A DNA stretch of 64,000 bases, from positions 248,001 through 312,000 of the forward strand of contig NC_041787.1 of the NCBI RefSeq assembly GCF_900090045.1, in the 5' to 3' direction. The DNA is from Plasmodium malariae. Taxonomy: Eukaryota > Apicomplexa > Aconoidasida > Haemosporida > Plasmodiidae. This document shows, in pieces, positions 10,711-26,272 of this stretch. Under the pieces are notes generated by a model, which saw only the letters and a program-made list of their open reading frames with translations, was not told the origin of the DNA and did not search any database. Position numbers and translations under genes: made by a program. How positions within the stretch are numbered: position 1 is the first letter of the stretch; every line of letters starts with the position of its first letter.

Positions 10711-11832
10711 ATGAAAGAAGAAAATAATACAGAAATAAGTAATGCTAAAGAAAAATCTTCTATACCATCAAATAGAGGCATTTGGTATTATCCATCAAAA
10801 AACCAGTTCTACAACACAACGAGAAGAAAAGGTTATTGAATATATATAATAATGAAAGAAGGGCCTCATTTTTTTTTTTTTTTTTAAATAAGGAATTATA
10901 ATTGTATGGGCATGTTCATATACATACATACATACATACCTATATATAAATGTTTATGTAAGTGCAAACATACATACATGCATATATACATGCGCGCAAT
11001 GATCCCCACAAACTACAGGATATTCCTTTTCCAGAGAAGAGCTTGATGTTGCTTTGAAAATTCATAATGCCGTAAATGAAGAAACATGGAAAAAAATAAT
11101 GAAAAAAGAACAAAAATATTTTGATATATGTAAAGAACAGAAGCTTATAAGATTTATAGGGCTACCTACCAAATTATCGCTTAAAGCATTTATGTTAACC
11201 CTGATTGGGTATAGCAGACCATTTGATAGACATGACTGGTACATTGATAGATGTGGAAACACAATCAAGTAAAGCAAAAAGAATAGAACGTAATGAACAT
11301 AAAACGATACAGTACGAATAAGGCGGCTATTTTAGTGCCAGCATGTATATGCATACGTGTATGCCTATATATATGCGTATGCCTATGCATTTTTTTACGC
11401 ATTTGCTGATGTATTTATGTTTATTCGAGTAAAACACTGTTCATGATTTAAGCCTTAACACCATTCCGTATACGGCGCAGCTATTCTACGAATAATATAC
11501 AGCTACTATAAAGTAGAGCACTGAAATAACGACATTCAACACATAGTTGACTTTCTTTTCTTTTTTTTTTTTTTTTTATCATTTACTTTCTTAATGTGTA
11601 ATTATATATATATATGTATATATATATGTATATATGTATTTATATACATATGAACGTGTATTATATTTGTTTCCCTTTTTTAAGATACATAATAGATTAC
11701 TATGATGGAAAAAGTGATAACAATGCTCCTGTTTCAATCTTTATTGATGTCAGACCAGAATTCAGTTACAACAACATAATAGACCATTTGAAAATACTAT
11801 ATATCAAAGTTTGTAAATTTTTTTTTAATTAA
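10711..11832 (+). CDS. Cytochrome c/c1 heme lyase (holocytochrome c synthase)
   Basis: Three exons fit in phase: 10711-10831, 11019-11268 and 11685-11832, with GT-AG introns of 187 and 416 nt, giving 172 aa. The enzyme attaches heme through thioethers to the CxxCH of apocytochrome c or c1 in the mitochondrial intermembrane space. Diagnostic motifs are WYYPSKNQFYN, KIHNAVNEETW (His corresponding, from memory, to the heme-ligating His154 of human HCCS), FDRHDWYIDRCG, YIIDYYDG and IDVRPEF near the C-terminus. No N-terminal Cys-Pro heme-regulatory motif is seen in this short form. Plasmodium has two paralogues (c and c1 types). Gene order suggested to me the c1 type, but the sequence alone does not decide. 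The gene is convergent with NAP-L. Confidence 0.9.
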
Positions 11833-12013
11833 CATATTCAAGGTAAATGTCAAGATTTAATATTTAATGCTCTGTTTTTACTTTTACAAGTATGAAGAGA
11901 GATAATTTTAACTGTTTATTACACCGTCACACGATAAATATCTCCGCATGTATATATATATATACACACATATATGCATATCTACTGGTACATTTGTATT
12001 TGTATTGTATACG

Positions 12014-12049
<36 letters not shown>

Positions 12050-13188
12050 CCCTGTGAACTATAGGGCATCAAATAAGCACTTGTACTTCAATTAACAGTT
12101 TTAGTGTAATAAAAAGGAAACTACATGGGAAATATATTACTCTTTACACCAATTTGATGAAATTTGCTTTAGATAATTTTGCCTGGTAAATAATGAACAA
12201 AAAACAATTCAAAATGATGCAAAAAGGCACAATAATTCGAAACAAAGTCATACAGTAACAGTTTGTATTTTATTTTTTTTAATTTAAAAGATTATATTTT
12301 GCAGCTTTTGTCTTTTAATATTCTTAATTTTTTAAATGATAAAAGAAATATTTCAAAAAATTAATATGAACAGTTTTGCGTTCATAATTTAACGTATTTG
12401 TTAAACTCATACTTACGTTTTTATTAAAGAATATGAAAAAAAAAAAAAAAAAAAATATTCAAATATACCTACGTGTACAATAAAATAAAATAATTAAAAA
12501 AAGAAAATCTGCATTTTGTACATTATAAATAAAGAAAAATATTTATATGATCAACAATGCGTAAATATTGAATAATTTATTCGCCAAGTAAATATATATA
12601 TATATATATATATATTTATTTACACGCATCATGTATTAGCTTCTTGATAGAAAGCATTAAAAAATATATATATATCAATGGAAATTATGCTTAACGCAAA
12701 ATTACTAATACGTAAAATTAAGCAGAAGAAAAAGAAAAAATAAAGTGAAATAAAAATAAAATAAAATAATAAATAAAACAAAACGAAATAGTAATGAAAT
12801 AAAACGAAATAGTATGAAATAAAATGCAATAAAGAATAAAATGAAATAAAAAATAGCGTAGATAAAATGGCTAAATATATTTAAAATTTCTTTTAATTTT
12901 AACGTTATTTTTTTTCTTTTTTTCTTTTCTTTTTTTCTTTTTTCTTACTTTTTCGTTTTTACGCGTTAATAAATAAGAAATGTTTCACCTTGAAATTACT
13001 ACATTCGTTTTTTTTAAGAGTAGGCTTATATACATAATATATACAATTTCGTTACGCTTTATCTTGGTTCTTGCATAATTTCCTTTCTTGTCCATACGTA
13101 TATAAATTAATATATTGGTATACAGAAGTCCACATATATGTATGCATTAGCCTCTATATATATGGGAAATATAAATCTGCACATATGA

Positions 13189-13225
<37 letters not shown>

Positions 13226-13407
13226 TTAAATAATATCAATTTGTCTTTGTCTTTTTTTTTTTTTTTTTTTTTTTAATTTAGTGAATAGTGATATACTTTT
13301 AATTTTTTTTTGTGTTTTTTACAATATAAAAACATAATTGGAAAATGTTTTATATAATATACAAACTTCTTTATAAAATATAGGCTATATGTATGCATGT
13401 ATGTATG

Positions 13408-13445
<38 letters not shown>

Positions 13446-13613
13446 CATAAGTACAAGTATATGCATATGTGTATATATATATATATATATAATTCCGCCT
13501 ACTATACACACTCCTTTGTACGTATACAAGTTCTCTGTATAATATGTGCGCTTCTGCATAAAAACAAAAATGATGCATTCGTACAAAGGAAAACCTTTTC
13601 AACTGTTGGAAGA
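11833..13613. other. Convergent intergenic region, AT-rich
   Basis: The 3' flanks of the heme lyase and NAP-L. It contains (TA)n at about 12018-12046, 12590-12615, 13190-13221 and 13420-13442, and A/T homopolymers. The ORFs here are Ile/Tyr strings from microsatellites. No gene is seen. Confidence 0.75.
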
Positions 13614-14935
13614 TTATGATGTAAGTGGCTCTTCATTACTCTTGGCTGCTTCGTCCTCATCTTCTTCATTATCATCATACTCATTGGTATCTACATTACT
13701 ATTTTCATCATTATATGCACTGTTATTACTTTCATAACTATTGTAATTACTGTTGTTTTCACTACTGCTATAACTACTATCTACATCACTAACAATACTG
13801 TTACTTTCACTTTCAATAATTATACCCAAATAATAGTCAACGGCATATGGAATAATTCTTTCCTTAATCGTTAAGGCAACTTCATAGTCTCCTTCTATTA
13901 TCATTTCTAACTGAGCTACTTCATGTTTACTTAATTGTTTTATCACATTGGAATTAGGAACTTTATGACTTGTAAAAAAATGAAAAAAGCTATCCCGATT
14001 AACTGTTTGTTGTACTGTTTTAACTTCTCTTGAATTTTTATTATGTTGTTTTTTTACTACATGTTTTTTTAAAATATTTTTATTGTCATACCAATCAATG
14101 ACCGTAGCTTCCGTGTGTAATAAAACAGGCTCGTTATCACAATCCACACATTTCATATGATATGTTTTGGTTAAAACTGTGTTGCTAAAAAATGGATTTG
14201 AAGCAAAATGAAATGATAAAATAAATCCCTCTTTTTTTTCTTTATTTTTTTTTATATAATCACATCGAATATCATTTAAGTAAACTAAAATTTCTTCATC
14301 ATGATCTTCTATTACATGACTTACTGTATTATTATTTCTTAAAGCTCTTAGCCAAAATTCTGGTAAATTAGGTGTGCCTATTTTTGCTTCACCTGTTCCT
14401 ACTAATGCTTCTCTTCTTTTATCATAAATTGGCCCATATAAGTCATGATATTTCTGTCTTAATAGAAATAATTCATATTCAAATTTTGATTCATAGTCAT
14501 AATATTCTTTCTGGTATAGTTTCAGCTTCTTTAACGTTTCCTTCTGTTCTTCTGTTAAATCTACCATCTTTTCCTCATCTTAAAGGAAAAAAATTACAAA
14601 CAAAAAAAAAAAAAAAAAAGAAAAAAATTGAAAATGACCAACGTAAAAACACAACCATCTACATATAAAATTTGCAGCACCTTGCATATACCTTCGTATT
14701 ACTTTATATGTATTCATCACATTATAATATATGTATATATATATGTATACGTATTTTTTTTTTACCTATTTTTATGCTTTCTAAAAGCGAGGAAATTTCC
14801 TTTTCTTCTTCAGCAGGGATTGGCTATAAAAAAAAAAAAAAAAAATGTACAAGTTATACCATAAACACTAATTTAATCACTTTTGTATGCACATGTCAGG
14901 CATATTTTTTTTATATATTTGTGTAGTTTTGTATA

Positions 14936-14970
<35 letters not shown>

Positions 14971-15200
14971 ATATGCTGTTGCACGCGCAAGTTTCCAAAA
15001 ACGCAGTCTACATATATGTATATATATATTTTCCTTTCATTACATAAAAAGGTTGAAAAAAAAGAAAAGAAAAGAATACAATTTAACAGATATAGAAATA
15101 CATGAAAACGTAAAAAGAATAAAAAAATTTCAATGGAAAAAAACACAAATTGGACCCTTATAAAAATAATAAAAAATAAATAAAATTAGCAACTTGTAAA

Positions 15201-15232
<32 letters not shown>

Positions 15233-15252
15233 TATCTATACATATGCATAAC

Positions 15253-15291
<39 letters not shown>

Positions 15292-15620
15292 TCTAAATAT
15301 CATGCATTTACGCGGCACTCAAAATTATCTTCATATGTTTTAAAAGTTTAATATAACAGTTTATACATACATAAAATACTTATACTTGTATAAACTTATA
15401 TATTATTGTATATATACATTTACATATATGTACACATAGATATCTATATCTATATATGTATATATACATATATATGTATCTTTCTACATATATACTTATA
15501 TATACATATGCCTAAAATATATAAACGCGTATGTACAATAATACAACTTATAAAAAATAAAAACTTTTCCAATTTGTAATATTATTTCCTAATTACTTGG
15601 TTATTCTCAGTAGTTGCCAT
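13614..15620 (-). CDS. Nucleosome assembly protein (NAP-L type)
   Basis: A histone chaperone of the NAP1 family, which shuttles H2A-H2B/H3-H4 and promotes nucleosome assembly. The main exon 13614-14578 carries the whole NAP fold: a long dimerisation helix in its first 60 codons, then GPIYDKRREALVG, IGTPNLPEFWLRALRNN, KTYHMKCVDCD and DSFFHFFTSHKVP. It ends in an Asp/Glu/Asn/Ser acidic tail. Upstream I infer exon 14766-14823 (58 nt, PIPAEEEKEISSLLESIK) and a 24-nt first exon 15597-15620 encoding MATTENNQ with donor GTAATT. Phases 0 and 1 match exactly, giving 348 aa. Introns are 187 and 773 nt. The first exon is the least certain part, and the other two are strongly supported. Confidence 0.9.
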
Positions 15621-17593
15621 TTCGAAAATTGGATTATTTTTTTATGTTATATATATTTATATATATAAATTAAAATTATTTTATTTATTTTTTTTTTTTT
15701 TTTTTTTCTTTTGTATTCTTTAAATACGTAAAATATGAAACATTAAACTAAATAAGAAAAAATATTATATCATTTAATATTTTTTGAAAAAAAAAAAAAA
15801 AAAAATTATATGAAAGGAAAGGAAAGGAAAAGAACTTCAAAAAAATAAAATTGTAAATTTTTTAATAAAAAATATAAAAATTTATAATATTTTATATTAC
15901 ACATACATATATATATATATGTATATATATATGTATATATGCATTTTTATATACATTAGAGCGTATAAATGAAACCCGTAAAATATAAAATAAAAATAAT
16001 ACTATAAAACAAGCTGCAATGATAATTACTTATTTTATAGCCTCACCACTCTATTAATTTATTTTTCCTTATTATGAGGATAGGTGTATAAACAAACACG
16101 TATATGCTTAAACATATACATATTACATATTCATATGTATACATGTATAACTAATATATTAGCAAAATTGTGCTAATTCAATATTTTATACATTTCGTAT
16201 ACATAGCTAAATATATAAAGTTAGTTTTTATAAAAAACGCATATTGCCTATAGTTATATTTATTATATATATAAATAAATGCATATATGCATATGTACTT
16301 ATATATTTGTTCTCATCAACGTTAGAAAAAAAAAAAAAAAAAAAAAAAAGGGCAATAATATATTATTTGTTAAAAGTTTCTATTATTTTGTTAACGTTAT
16401 TTAAACACAAAAAAAAAGAAAACAAAATTGCTTAAAAATTTAAATAAGCAAGAATAAATTTCCATAAACCAATACATAATATCTATTTAGTAGTTATAAT
16501 ATATGGTATATATTATAAATAAAAATATAAATTTTTTTTTTTTTTTTTTTAATTTTTACAAGCTTGGATGTATTTTGTTGCTTATGTGTTTACATGAGAA
16601 ACATATTTATAAGAATGCTTTTTTGCTTTTAAGTAATGATAACACAAAACGTGTATACATATTTATGATGTATACATGTACATATTATTATGAACTAGTT
16701 TAAAGTGCCAAAATGTTTTTATTTTATAGCTTTATTTATATATACATAAAACATCGTGCTTGTAAATTATGTATATAGTATACACCTACACTAGATGCAT
16801 GTATGCATTAGCTTATATATTATATATATAAATACATATTAATATATATATTGTAACTTGGGAAATTGATTCTTAATCCTTTTACGCTTCGTGAGAAAAA
16901 AGCAAAAACTCAATAAACCGATTAGAAGTGCATAAAAACAAACACATTACAAGTAAATAATGTTTTATTTAAATAGGCTATTTATTATTAACTTAAAATT
17001 GTGGTTAATTTAAATTTTATTTTTTTATTTTTTTTTAAATAAACACTGTTACGAATTGTATGTACATTGTTATATGAATAATTGCTATTTTATTTTTTAA
17101 GCCATATATGTAAGTTCTTTATCCTTTCAATGCACTACGAGTGTCTGTTGCTGGCATAACTAGTATTTATTTTTACGTTTATTTTAGTAATAACACTTGT
17201 CTAAATGCTCTTTTTCTTTGAGCAACGTAAATCTATTGTTTTCGCTTAGTTAATGTGTGTTTTCTATACATATATATATAAATTTGCACCTTATCTTTAT
17301 TATATAGGTTATATATATTTTTTTTTTTTTTATTTTATTAATTTTCCATATATATACGAACCATTACTTTTAATTGAAAAATCATAAAAGCTGTTCATCT
17401 TCTTGAATTAAAATTTGATGAATAGTTCATAAATAATAAATATTTTTTTATTTTACTGTTTCATGTGAGATCTGTAGAGCGCAGTGTTTTTTAAATACAA
17501 TGGAGCGTCTTGCACTATACGAAAATGTCTGAGTTTTATGTTATTATTATTATTTTTTTTTTTTTCTCTTAATTAGGTGTTATATTGGTAAAA
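15621..17593. other. AT-rich upstream region of NAP-L
   Basis: This holds poly-A/T tracts and short TA repeats (for example 15915-15935 and 16820-16850). It has no ORF with coding character and no extreme uniform AT block of the kind expected for a centromere. Confidence 0.65.
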
Positions 17594-19180
17594 TGTTTTT
17601 CATACATATCGTTCTTTGTTCCATATTCCTATTTTTTGTTCCTTGTTCATTTTTTTGCCTTTCATTTCATCGTTTAACCAATATGAATAGTTCAAGTAAT
17701 GCTTCAAGTGGCAAAAGGAAATTTACAGTTAATTCTCAGGTAAAATAAACAAACGATGAGAACATAATTTTATTTTATTTTTTTTAATAATAAATAGTAA
17801 GGAAATGTTTGCATGGCGCACCAACTTACTGTTTTGTTAAGACATAAAAAATGAAAATAAAAATACACATATCTATATATGTGTGTCACATAATTAAAGC
17901 AGTTTTTAAGAATATAATTATACACTTATATAATGCCATAGATTTCCTGCAAATTTAGAATACAATTAAATTTATGATTATATTCTCGTATAGTTAAATG
18001 TTTTAATAAAAAAAACGAATGTTTTAATATGAATATGCAAGAACATTTGATGCATGATAATAGGCTTATATTCATCTAAATTAAAATAAAAATTAATTAA
18101 AAAAAGTTTAAACATTTTTTTTTTTAATAATCTAGATATATATTGAGGATCTTATTCATTCGGTTAACATATTTCGTCTATTATAGTGTAACAACTTTTT
18201 TTTTTTTTTTTTTTTTCTATCCTTAATCTTATGTACTCTGAAAATTTTAGAAATAGTATTCTCATGACTAATAAGTATTATTCGTAATTATCAGTTCAAT
18301 TTTGCAATATTTCCAAATGGGAGAGAACAAAAAAAAAATTAAACTTAGATAACATAAAAATTTCGAGAATTAAGCAAATTCAAACCCCCTTTTTTGTATT
18401 ACTCATATACGCTTGAGAGTAAGCATGTGTAAAGGGGCAAATGGACAATCATATATTTTCCATGAATGTAACTACCCATAGGTATATATACGCATATATA
18501 CATATGTATATATATATATATATATACATACATACGTACATACATCTACATTTATATGTGTATATATGCGCTCACTTATATAGCCCTTTCTGCCTTTTAA
18601 AACATACGTAGTGATACTTGTCGTTTTATGCATATTTTTGTCCCCTTTACAAAATATAATAATACAAAAAAGTAAATATTAGTCCAAATAGGTTACAAAA
18701 AAAAAGATATACACGTATATGTGCATACGTTTATGTATGTATAGGTATAATAGCGCGCCAGTAAAATTCCATTTTGCATGCACTGCAGAGACTGGAGAAA
18801 GAACACACGCACTTCTTTATGTACATAGTCTTTACTCAAGTTATTTTGTAAAATTAAGAAGAATTATGTCAAACCTTCCTTTTAACAGTTATTTATATAG
18901 TATACATTATGCATTTATTCATTTTACTTATATGTATTTTCATAAATATGCCCCTTTCTATTTGTACACTCCGTTCATTTTATTATACTTATATAACTAT
19001 ATATATACAAGTTGAATGCAGAATTTGCTTTTTTCTTTTTTCTTTTCATATCTTGTCATTTAGATGTAATTTGCCTTTGAGCTGATCAGGCTAGTATTAA
19101 GGTGGTACAATTGTACGTTCCCTCTGAACGAACAACAGAATTAGCATGTGCTCTTAGTAGTCAGGAAAACAAAAAATAGA
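17594..19180 (+). other. Possible cryptic multi-exon gene
   Basis: Exon-like pieces lie in otherwise empty DNA. 17684-17740 reads MNSSSNASSGKRKFTVNSQ and ends at CAG|GTAAAA. The frame is also open upstream from an ATG at 17594, which adds a hydrophobic leader-like stretch. Near 18800, after an acceptor ctgcag, a phase-compatible piece reads RLEKEHTHFF. At 19064 a strong polypyrimidine acceptor (tcatttag) precedes a GC-richer stretch. From about 19085 this is open in one frame for some 30 codons (DQASIKVVQLYVPSE, ending SSQENKK and a stop). I could not join all pieces in a single phase-consistent model. It may be a small protein gene, a non-coding transcript or chance. No homologue recognised. 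Confidence 0.3.
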
Positions 19181-19185
19181 GCGGC

Positions 19186-19230
<45 letters not shown>

Positions 19231-19258
19231 GTATACACATAAACATGCACATATAAAT

Positions 19259-19350
19259 ATATAAAACTGGGCGTGCTTGAACATGGTTGTTCTATTCCCA
19301 AAGAAGGCAGTACACGTGTGGGAACTCGTAAGATAATACGAGTGAACGAT
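19259..19350. other. GC-richer island with two short inverted repeats
   Basis: In about 90 bases of near-balanced composition, TTCCCA and TGGGAA flank an 18-base loop, and CTCGTA/TACGAG flank a 6-base loop directly afterwards. The spacing is like a pair of RNA hairpins. The plus strand is also open here (VLEHGCSIPKEGSTRVGT) with a GTAAGA donor-like site, so an exon is an alternative. Confidence 0.3.
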
Positions 19351-19659
19351 GCTTATAAAGTATCTCATATATATGCACACACATACAAAGTTAAAATTAT
19401 AAAGAGAAAAAGCATAAGGTCTCCTTCTGCATGGTTCATAATAAATGGAATATATTTTTTGCTTAACACTCATACATACAAACATACATGATCATATACT
19501 TATAAAAATATATGGGTATTTACATATGTGCGTATAAACTAATATGTGCACTTGATCTCTTTTCCGTTTTGACTCATTTAAATAAGATTTATTGCATGCT
19601 TTCACTTTATCGTTAAGCCTATATATACTTATAGAGCACCAAAAGAACAGGCTCATATA

Positions 19660-19760
19660 CGTTTATCCCGTATATATATTATACATATATATGTACATAG
19701 CTATGTATGTATATAGCTATGTATGTATATAGCTATGTATGTATATATGTACAGGTGCAT
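19660..19760. repeat. 16-bp tandem repeat ATATAGCTATGTATGT
   Basis: About four tandem copies of a 16-base unit, non-coding. Confidence 0.8.
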
Positions 19761-19971
19761 AACGTTTACCTGACATGTCATACGAAGGTCAATCCATTTC
19801 CTTTCTGTTCTTTATTTCTAATTTTCTGTTTCTCCAATTAGTGGAAGCAGCATAAGAGTTAACGCTCTCAACATTTTTGAAAAATATGAATTTTTTTTTT
19901 TTATTTAAGATCAACATGTACAGCCACTATATCTCTTTTAAATGGAATAATTATTATTAGAGCAGGCGTAT

Positions 19972-20007
<36 letters not shown>

Positions 20008-20650
20008 CCCTCTATTCTATTTTTTTAATAAGTTAATAAATTAGAAAAGCTAAATGTTCATTTTCATTTTTCCTTTTTTTTTTTTTTTTTACTTAATTTT
20101 TCCTTAGTTGAGTTTCTTTTTCTTTTTCTTTTTCTATTTTTTTTTTTTTTTTTTTTTTTTTTCTACTCATTTCTATCCCCTACCCCACCCCCAAGAAAAA
20201 AAAAAAAAATTTATATAAAAGTATAACAAGATTACAAAATATAAATCATTTTCTTTATTCCTTTTCTAATATCTATTTTTTTTCTTTTTTCATTAATTAT
20301 AAATACTAAATAAATAAATGGTATTGTATTTGTAGTATTATATCTTTTACTATCTAGTACAATGCTATCTCGACTATTTGACTATTTATTTTGTGTACTA
20401 GTTAGCTGCGTTTCGCCTTAACGTTTTCACTTCTTGTTCAATTTTCTTTTTTCTTTTAATAATTCATTATTGTTTACTAAGCTTCCATTTTGTGTTCATT
20501 CTTTTATATATACGTAGATATAAATATATATATGCATGTTTATATATATATATATATTATATATATATATTTATGTAAACATATATATATATAAAGAGCT
20601 TTTGCCTTGCACTTTAGAAATCCGTAACCTATGAACTAACGCAATAGCAA

Positions 20651-20688
<38 letters not shown>

Positions 20689-21149
20689 GTACATAAACAT
20701 AGTGTTTTTATTTAAAAAAAAAAAAAAAAAAAAAAATTCTATTAAAATGTGTATTTTTTATTTTCATTTCGTTACTTTTGGTTTCGTTTCGTTTCTTTTC
20801 GTTCTTTTTCTTTTTTCTTTTTTAACATTCTCGTTAAATTTGTGTAAAGTGTACTAACTAAAATAGAGTACATATCACGCAATGGCAGTAAAGATGTATT
20901 AATATAACTTATTTATATATATATGATAAATTATATATATATATATTACATATACACATACAATTACGCACCATATATTTTTAAGTAAGGATACCCTAAC
21001 ATATAAAGAAATTTAAAGTGTTAACTTTTAGTAAAAAAAAAAAATAAAAAATAAACTAACATTGATGGCAATGTTTTGTGACTGCTGTGAGCATGTACTA
21101 TTTGACAGATTCAAATAGTAGTTTTTCCTGTTTTTTTCAAATTTTTACT

Positions 21150-21610
21150 TAGTTTAAATGCTTTAACTACTCTGCTTTTACTGCTATACTTTAACTGCTC
21201 TGCTTTTACTGCTATACTTTAACTACTCTGCTTTTACTGCTATACTTTAACTACTCTGCTTTTACTGCTATGCTTTAACTACTCTGCTTTTATTGCTATA
21301 CTTTAACACTCTGTTTTTATTGCTATACTTTAACACTCTGCTTTTACTGCTATGCTTTAACTACTCTGCTTTTATTGCTATACTTTAACACTCTGCTTTT
21401 ACTGCTATGCTTTAACTACTCTGCTTTTATTGCTATACTTTAACACTCTGCTTTTACTGCTATGCTTTAACTACTCTGCTTTTATTGCTATACTTTAACA
21501 CTCTGCTTTTACTGCTTTACTTTAATACTCTACTTTTACTGCTTTACTTTAATACTCTACTTTTACTGCTTTACTTTAATACTCTACTTTTACTGCTTTA
21601 CTTTAACTTT
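21150..21610. repeat. 26-28 bp minisatellite (CTGCTTTTACTGCTATACTT-type)
   Basis: About 16-17 head-to-tail copies of a 26-28 base unit of the form TACTCTGCTTTTACTGCTAT followed by ACTTTAAC. Earlier units end TTTAACTAC. Middle units alternate TTTAACTAC and TTTAACAC. The last four units change to ACTGCTTTACTTTAATACTC, so copies have drifted in blocks. The plus strand is open for part of it (LYFNTLLLL) with no sign of selection as protein. The array sits about 0.9 kb upstream of the E2 gene. Confidence 0.9.
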
Positions 21611-22326
21611 TCTTTTTTTGCTTTGCTTTTCTGTGCTTTACTTTTATTTCCTTTTTTTTTTCGTACCTTTTGTTCCTTTTTTCATTTCTTTTTTTTCTTT
21701 TTATTACTTTCTTTTGTTTTATTTTTTTTTTAATTTAAAAAAAAAAAATATATATATATACAATTGCGCTTCATCTTACGTTAAAAATATATGAGCACAA
21801 TTGATAGTACGAAAAAATATATATATATTATATATATATATTCAAGTGTATATATATATAAATATTATGCAAAAAATATATATTTTTTAATTGAATAAAT
21901 ACACATATATATATTGTATATATGCATTTATACATAACTGGTGCTATATATATATTATATATATATATATAATATTGTACGTTTATCTTAATCTCATATA
22001 TATATGCATATAATATATTTTAATATATTACATTGTATTATATTTTTTTTATATATATACATATATGCATACATATATACATAAATATATACATACATAT
22101 ATACATACATATATACATAAATATATACATATATTATACATACATATATATATTATACATACATATATATATGTATTATGTACATTTTGAAAGTCCTATG
22201 ATTTGTATAATATTGTATATATGTAAAAAGTGAAAGGTTTTTTGTTTACTATTTACTAAAAAAAAAAAAAAAAAAAAAAAATTGTGATAACTTAAAAGTA
22301 AAAAGAATATTGAAAAAAAAGATAAC

Positions 22327-22357
<31 letters not shown>

Positions 22358-22501
22358 GTTTTCTTTTTAATTGCTTTTTTAAAATTATATTATTTTACAC
22401 TTTCCTTTTATATATAGTAGTAATAATAATAGTAATAGTATAATTATATATAATTAAATAATTAAACAAAATAATTAATAATAAGAAAATATAGAAGCAA
22501 T

Positions 22502-24661
<2,160 letters not shown>

Positions 24662-24723
24662 ACAATACAAACACACATATATATATATAGATATAGATTC
24701 ATATAATTCAGTACATTTAATTA

Positions 24724-24768
<45 letters not shown>

Positions 24769-25318
24769 ACTTATTGATTCTTTTAAAATATGTGGAAAAA
24801 AAAAAAAAAAAAATAATAATAGTGAAAGAAAAGAAGAAAATGTATTTTCAATAGATATTATATATATATATAGGTATGTGTATATATATACTAAACGGGC
24901 AATAAGAAAAAGATTATAGAATAATAACCCAAATAAAAAGAAAAAGAGAAAGAGAAAAAAAATTAAGAAAAGCTCTGAAATTAAAAATTTTTTTTTTTAT
25001 AGTTTTTTTTTTTATAGTTTTTTTTTTTTTATTTTTTTTTTTTTTTTTTTTCCTTTTTTTTTTTTTTCATCTAATATGTATGCGTGTGTATATATATACA
25101 TATGTATGCATACATTTAAGTTTCATTGTAACCAATCTAATTATTATTACACCACCTTCTTTTTCCTTTTTTTTTTTTCTACATTAAAACCTTAATTTTT
25201 TTTTTTTTTATTTATACATGCTTACATATATATTTATATATATTCTTTTTATTTTTATCCATTTTTTATCCTTTTTTTAAATAAATTTGTTAAAACATTT
25301 TGTGAACATGTACGTGTT

Positions 25319-25350
<32 letters not shown>

Positions 25351-25722
25351 CATATATATGTATATATCTACGTCTCTTTTTCTTTCCCTTCATAAAGATA
25401 TATTTATATAAATACATATATATATATATATATGTTCATATATGTAAGTATGCATGTATGTATATGTCTACAAAGCAACAGTTATAAATTGGTTCTTAAT
25501 AAAAAAATATGAAAAAAGATTAGCATATTAAAAGGATGCAACAAATGCTATTAACGTGTCTTACCCAACTACCGCATGGTGATTTTTAGCCGATCCAGCT
25601 CAAAAAAAAAGAAAAAGAAAAAAATATATAAAAAGGAAAAAGGAAAAAATAAAAAGAAGATTTTTAACTTATACTAAATTCCGCAGAAATAGGAATTAAC
25701 GACAAACATATTTTATGCCCTC
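24662..25722. other. 3' flank of E2, homopolymer-rich
   Basis: Poly-T tracts (24726-24764, 24986-25068), TA repeats and A-rich runs. No ORF with coding character is seen. Confidence 0.7.
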
Positions 25723-25997
25723 CTATTTAAATCCCAAAGTTTGCCTGTACAGTTACGTGTTCACGTTTTATAAAAATAGAATATATATGTGTATACAAAG
25801 GCATCCTTTTTTGAGTCTATTTTCATATGTAACAAAATTGTAAATTAGGTATAAAATTGTAAATATATGAAGGAGTACTGCAACTACCTGATCTACTTCA
25901 ACTATCACGTAGCATAACTTACTCCTTCTTACCTCAAAAGTGTAGTACACTGATAAAGCCCTCTTATGAGTTCGGGGGAGACGTATTTTTTTCTCAT
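25723..25997 (-). CDS. Candidate two-exon 28-aa micropeptide
   Basis: ATG at 25997 opens exon 25933-25997 (MRKKYVSPELIRGLYQCTTL, then Leu) ending in the consensus donor AG|GTAAGA. A 188-nt intron ends ctgtacag, and exon 25723-25744 closes in phase with RQTLGFK and a stop. Everything fits splice rules, but a 28-aa product is short enough to arise by chance. A longer gene with a missed exon is also possible. No family recognised. Confidence 0.25.
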
Positions 25998-26272
25998 TTC
26001 CTTTCAAAAAACCATTTATAGTACACTAAAATTAAGTAGTATGATCGTCTAAAGCTTACCGATTTGTGTGTGTTCCTTTAAGCATATAAATATAACTTTT
26101 ACTGCGCGAAACTTAGATTAAGTCAAATTTATGTTTTTCTCTTTTTATTATTTATTCATCGACGGTAAAAAATTAATTCGCTCGTTTCTATTTTTTTAAT
26201 TTATTATTTTTTTTGTTTTTTTATTTTATACACTTACTATTTCGCTTAACATGTGGCACATATAAAAGCATT

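Larger units (their letters stand above)
19351..22501. other. Long repeat-rich upstream region of the E2 gene
   Basis: Poly-T blocks at about 19976-20010, 20076-20092, 20133-20162 and 20658-20685, poly-A at 20714-20737, TA-rich DNA at 21750-22230, poly-A 22258-22280 and poly-T 22330-22357 directly before the E2 start. Apart from the repeats listed separately, no gene is supported. Confidence 0.6.

Noticed and set aside
15621..17593. Possible centromere
   Set aside because: AT-rich but broken by mixed-sequence stretches. It lacks the 2-3 kb near-uniform, more than 95% AT block with regular imperfect repeats known for P. falciparum centromeres.
18791..18853. Resemblance of EHTHFFMYIVFTQVIL to the C-terminus of dynein light chain LC8
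   Set aside because: Only about 16 residues match loosely and nothing upstream resembles the rest of LC8.
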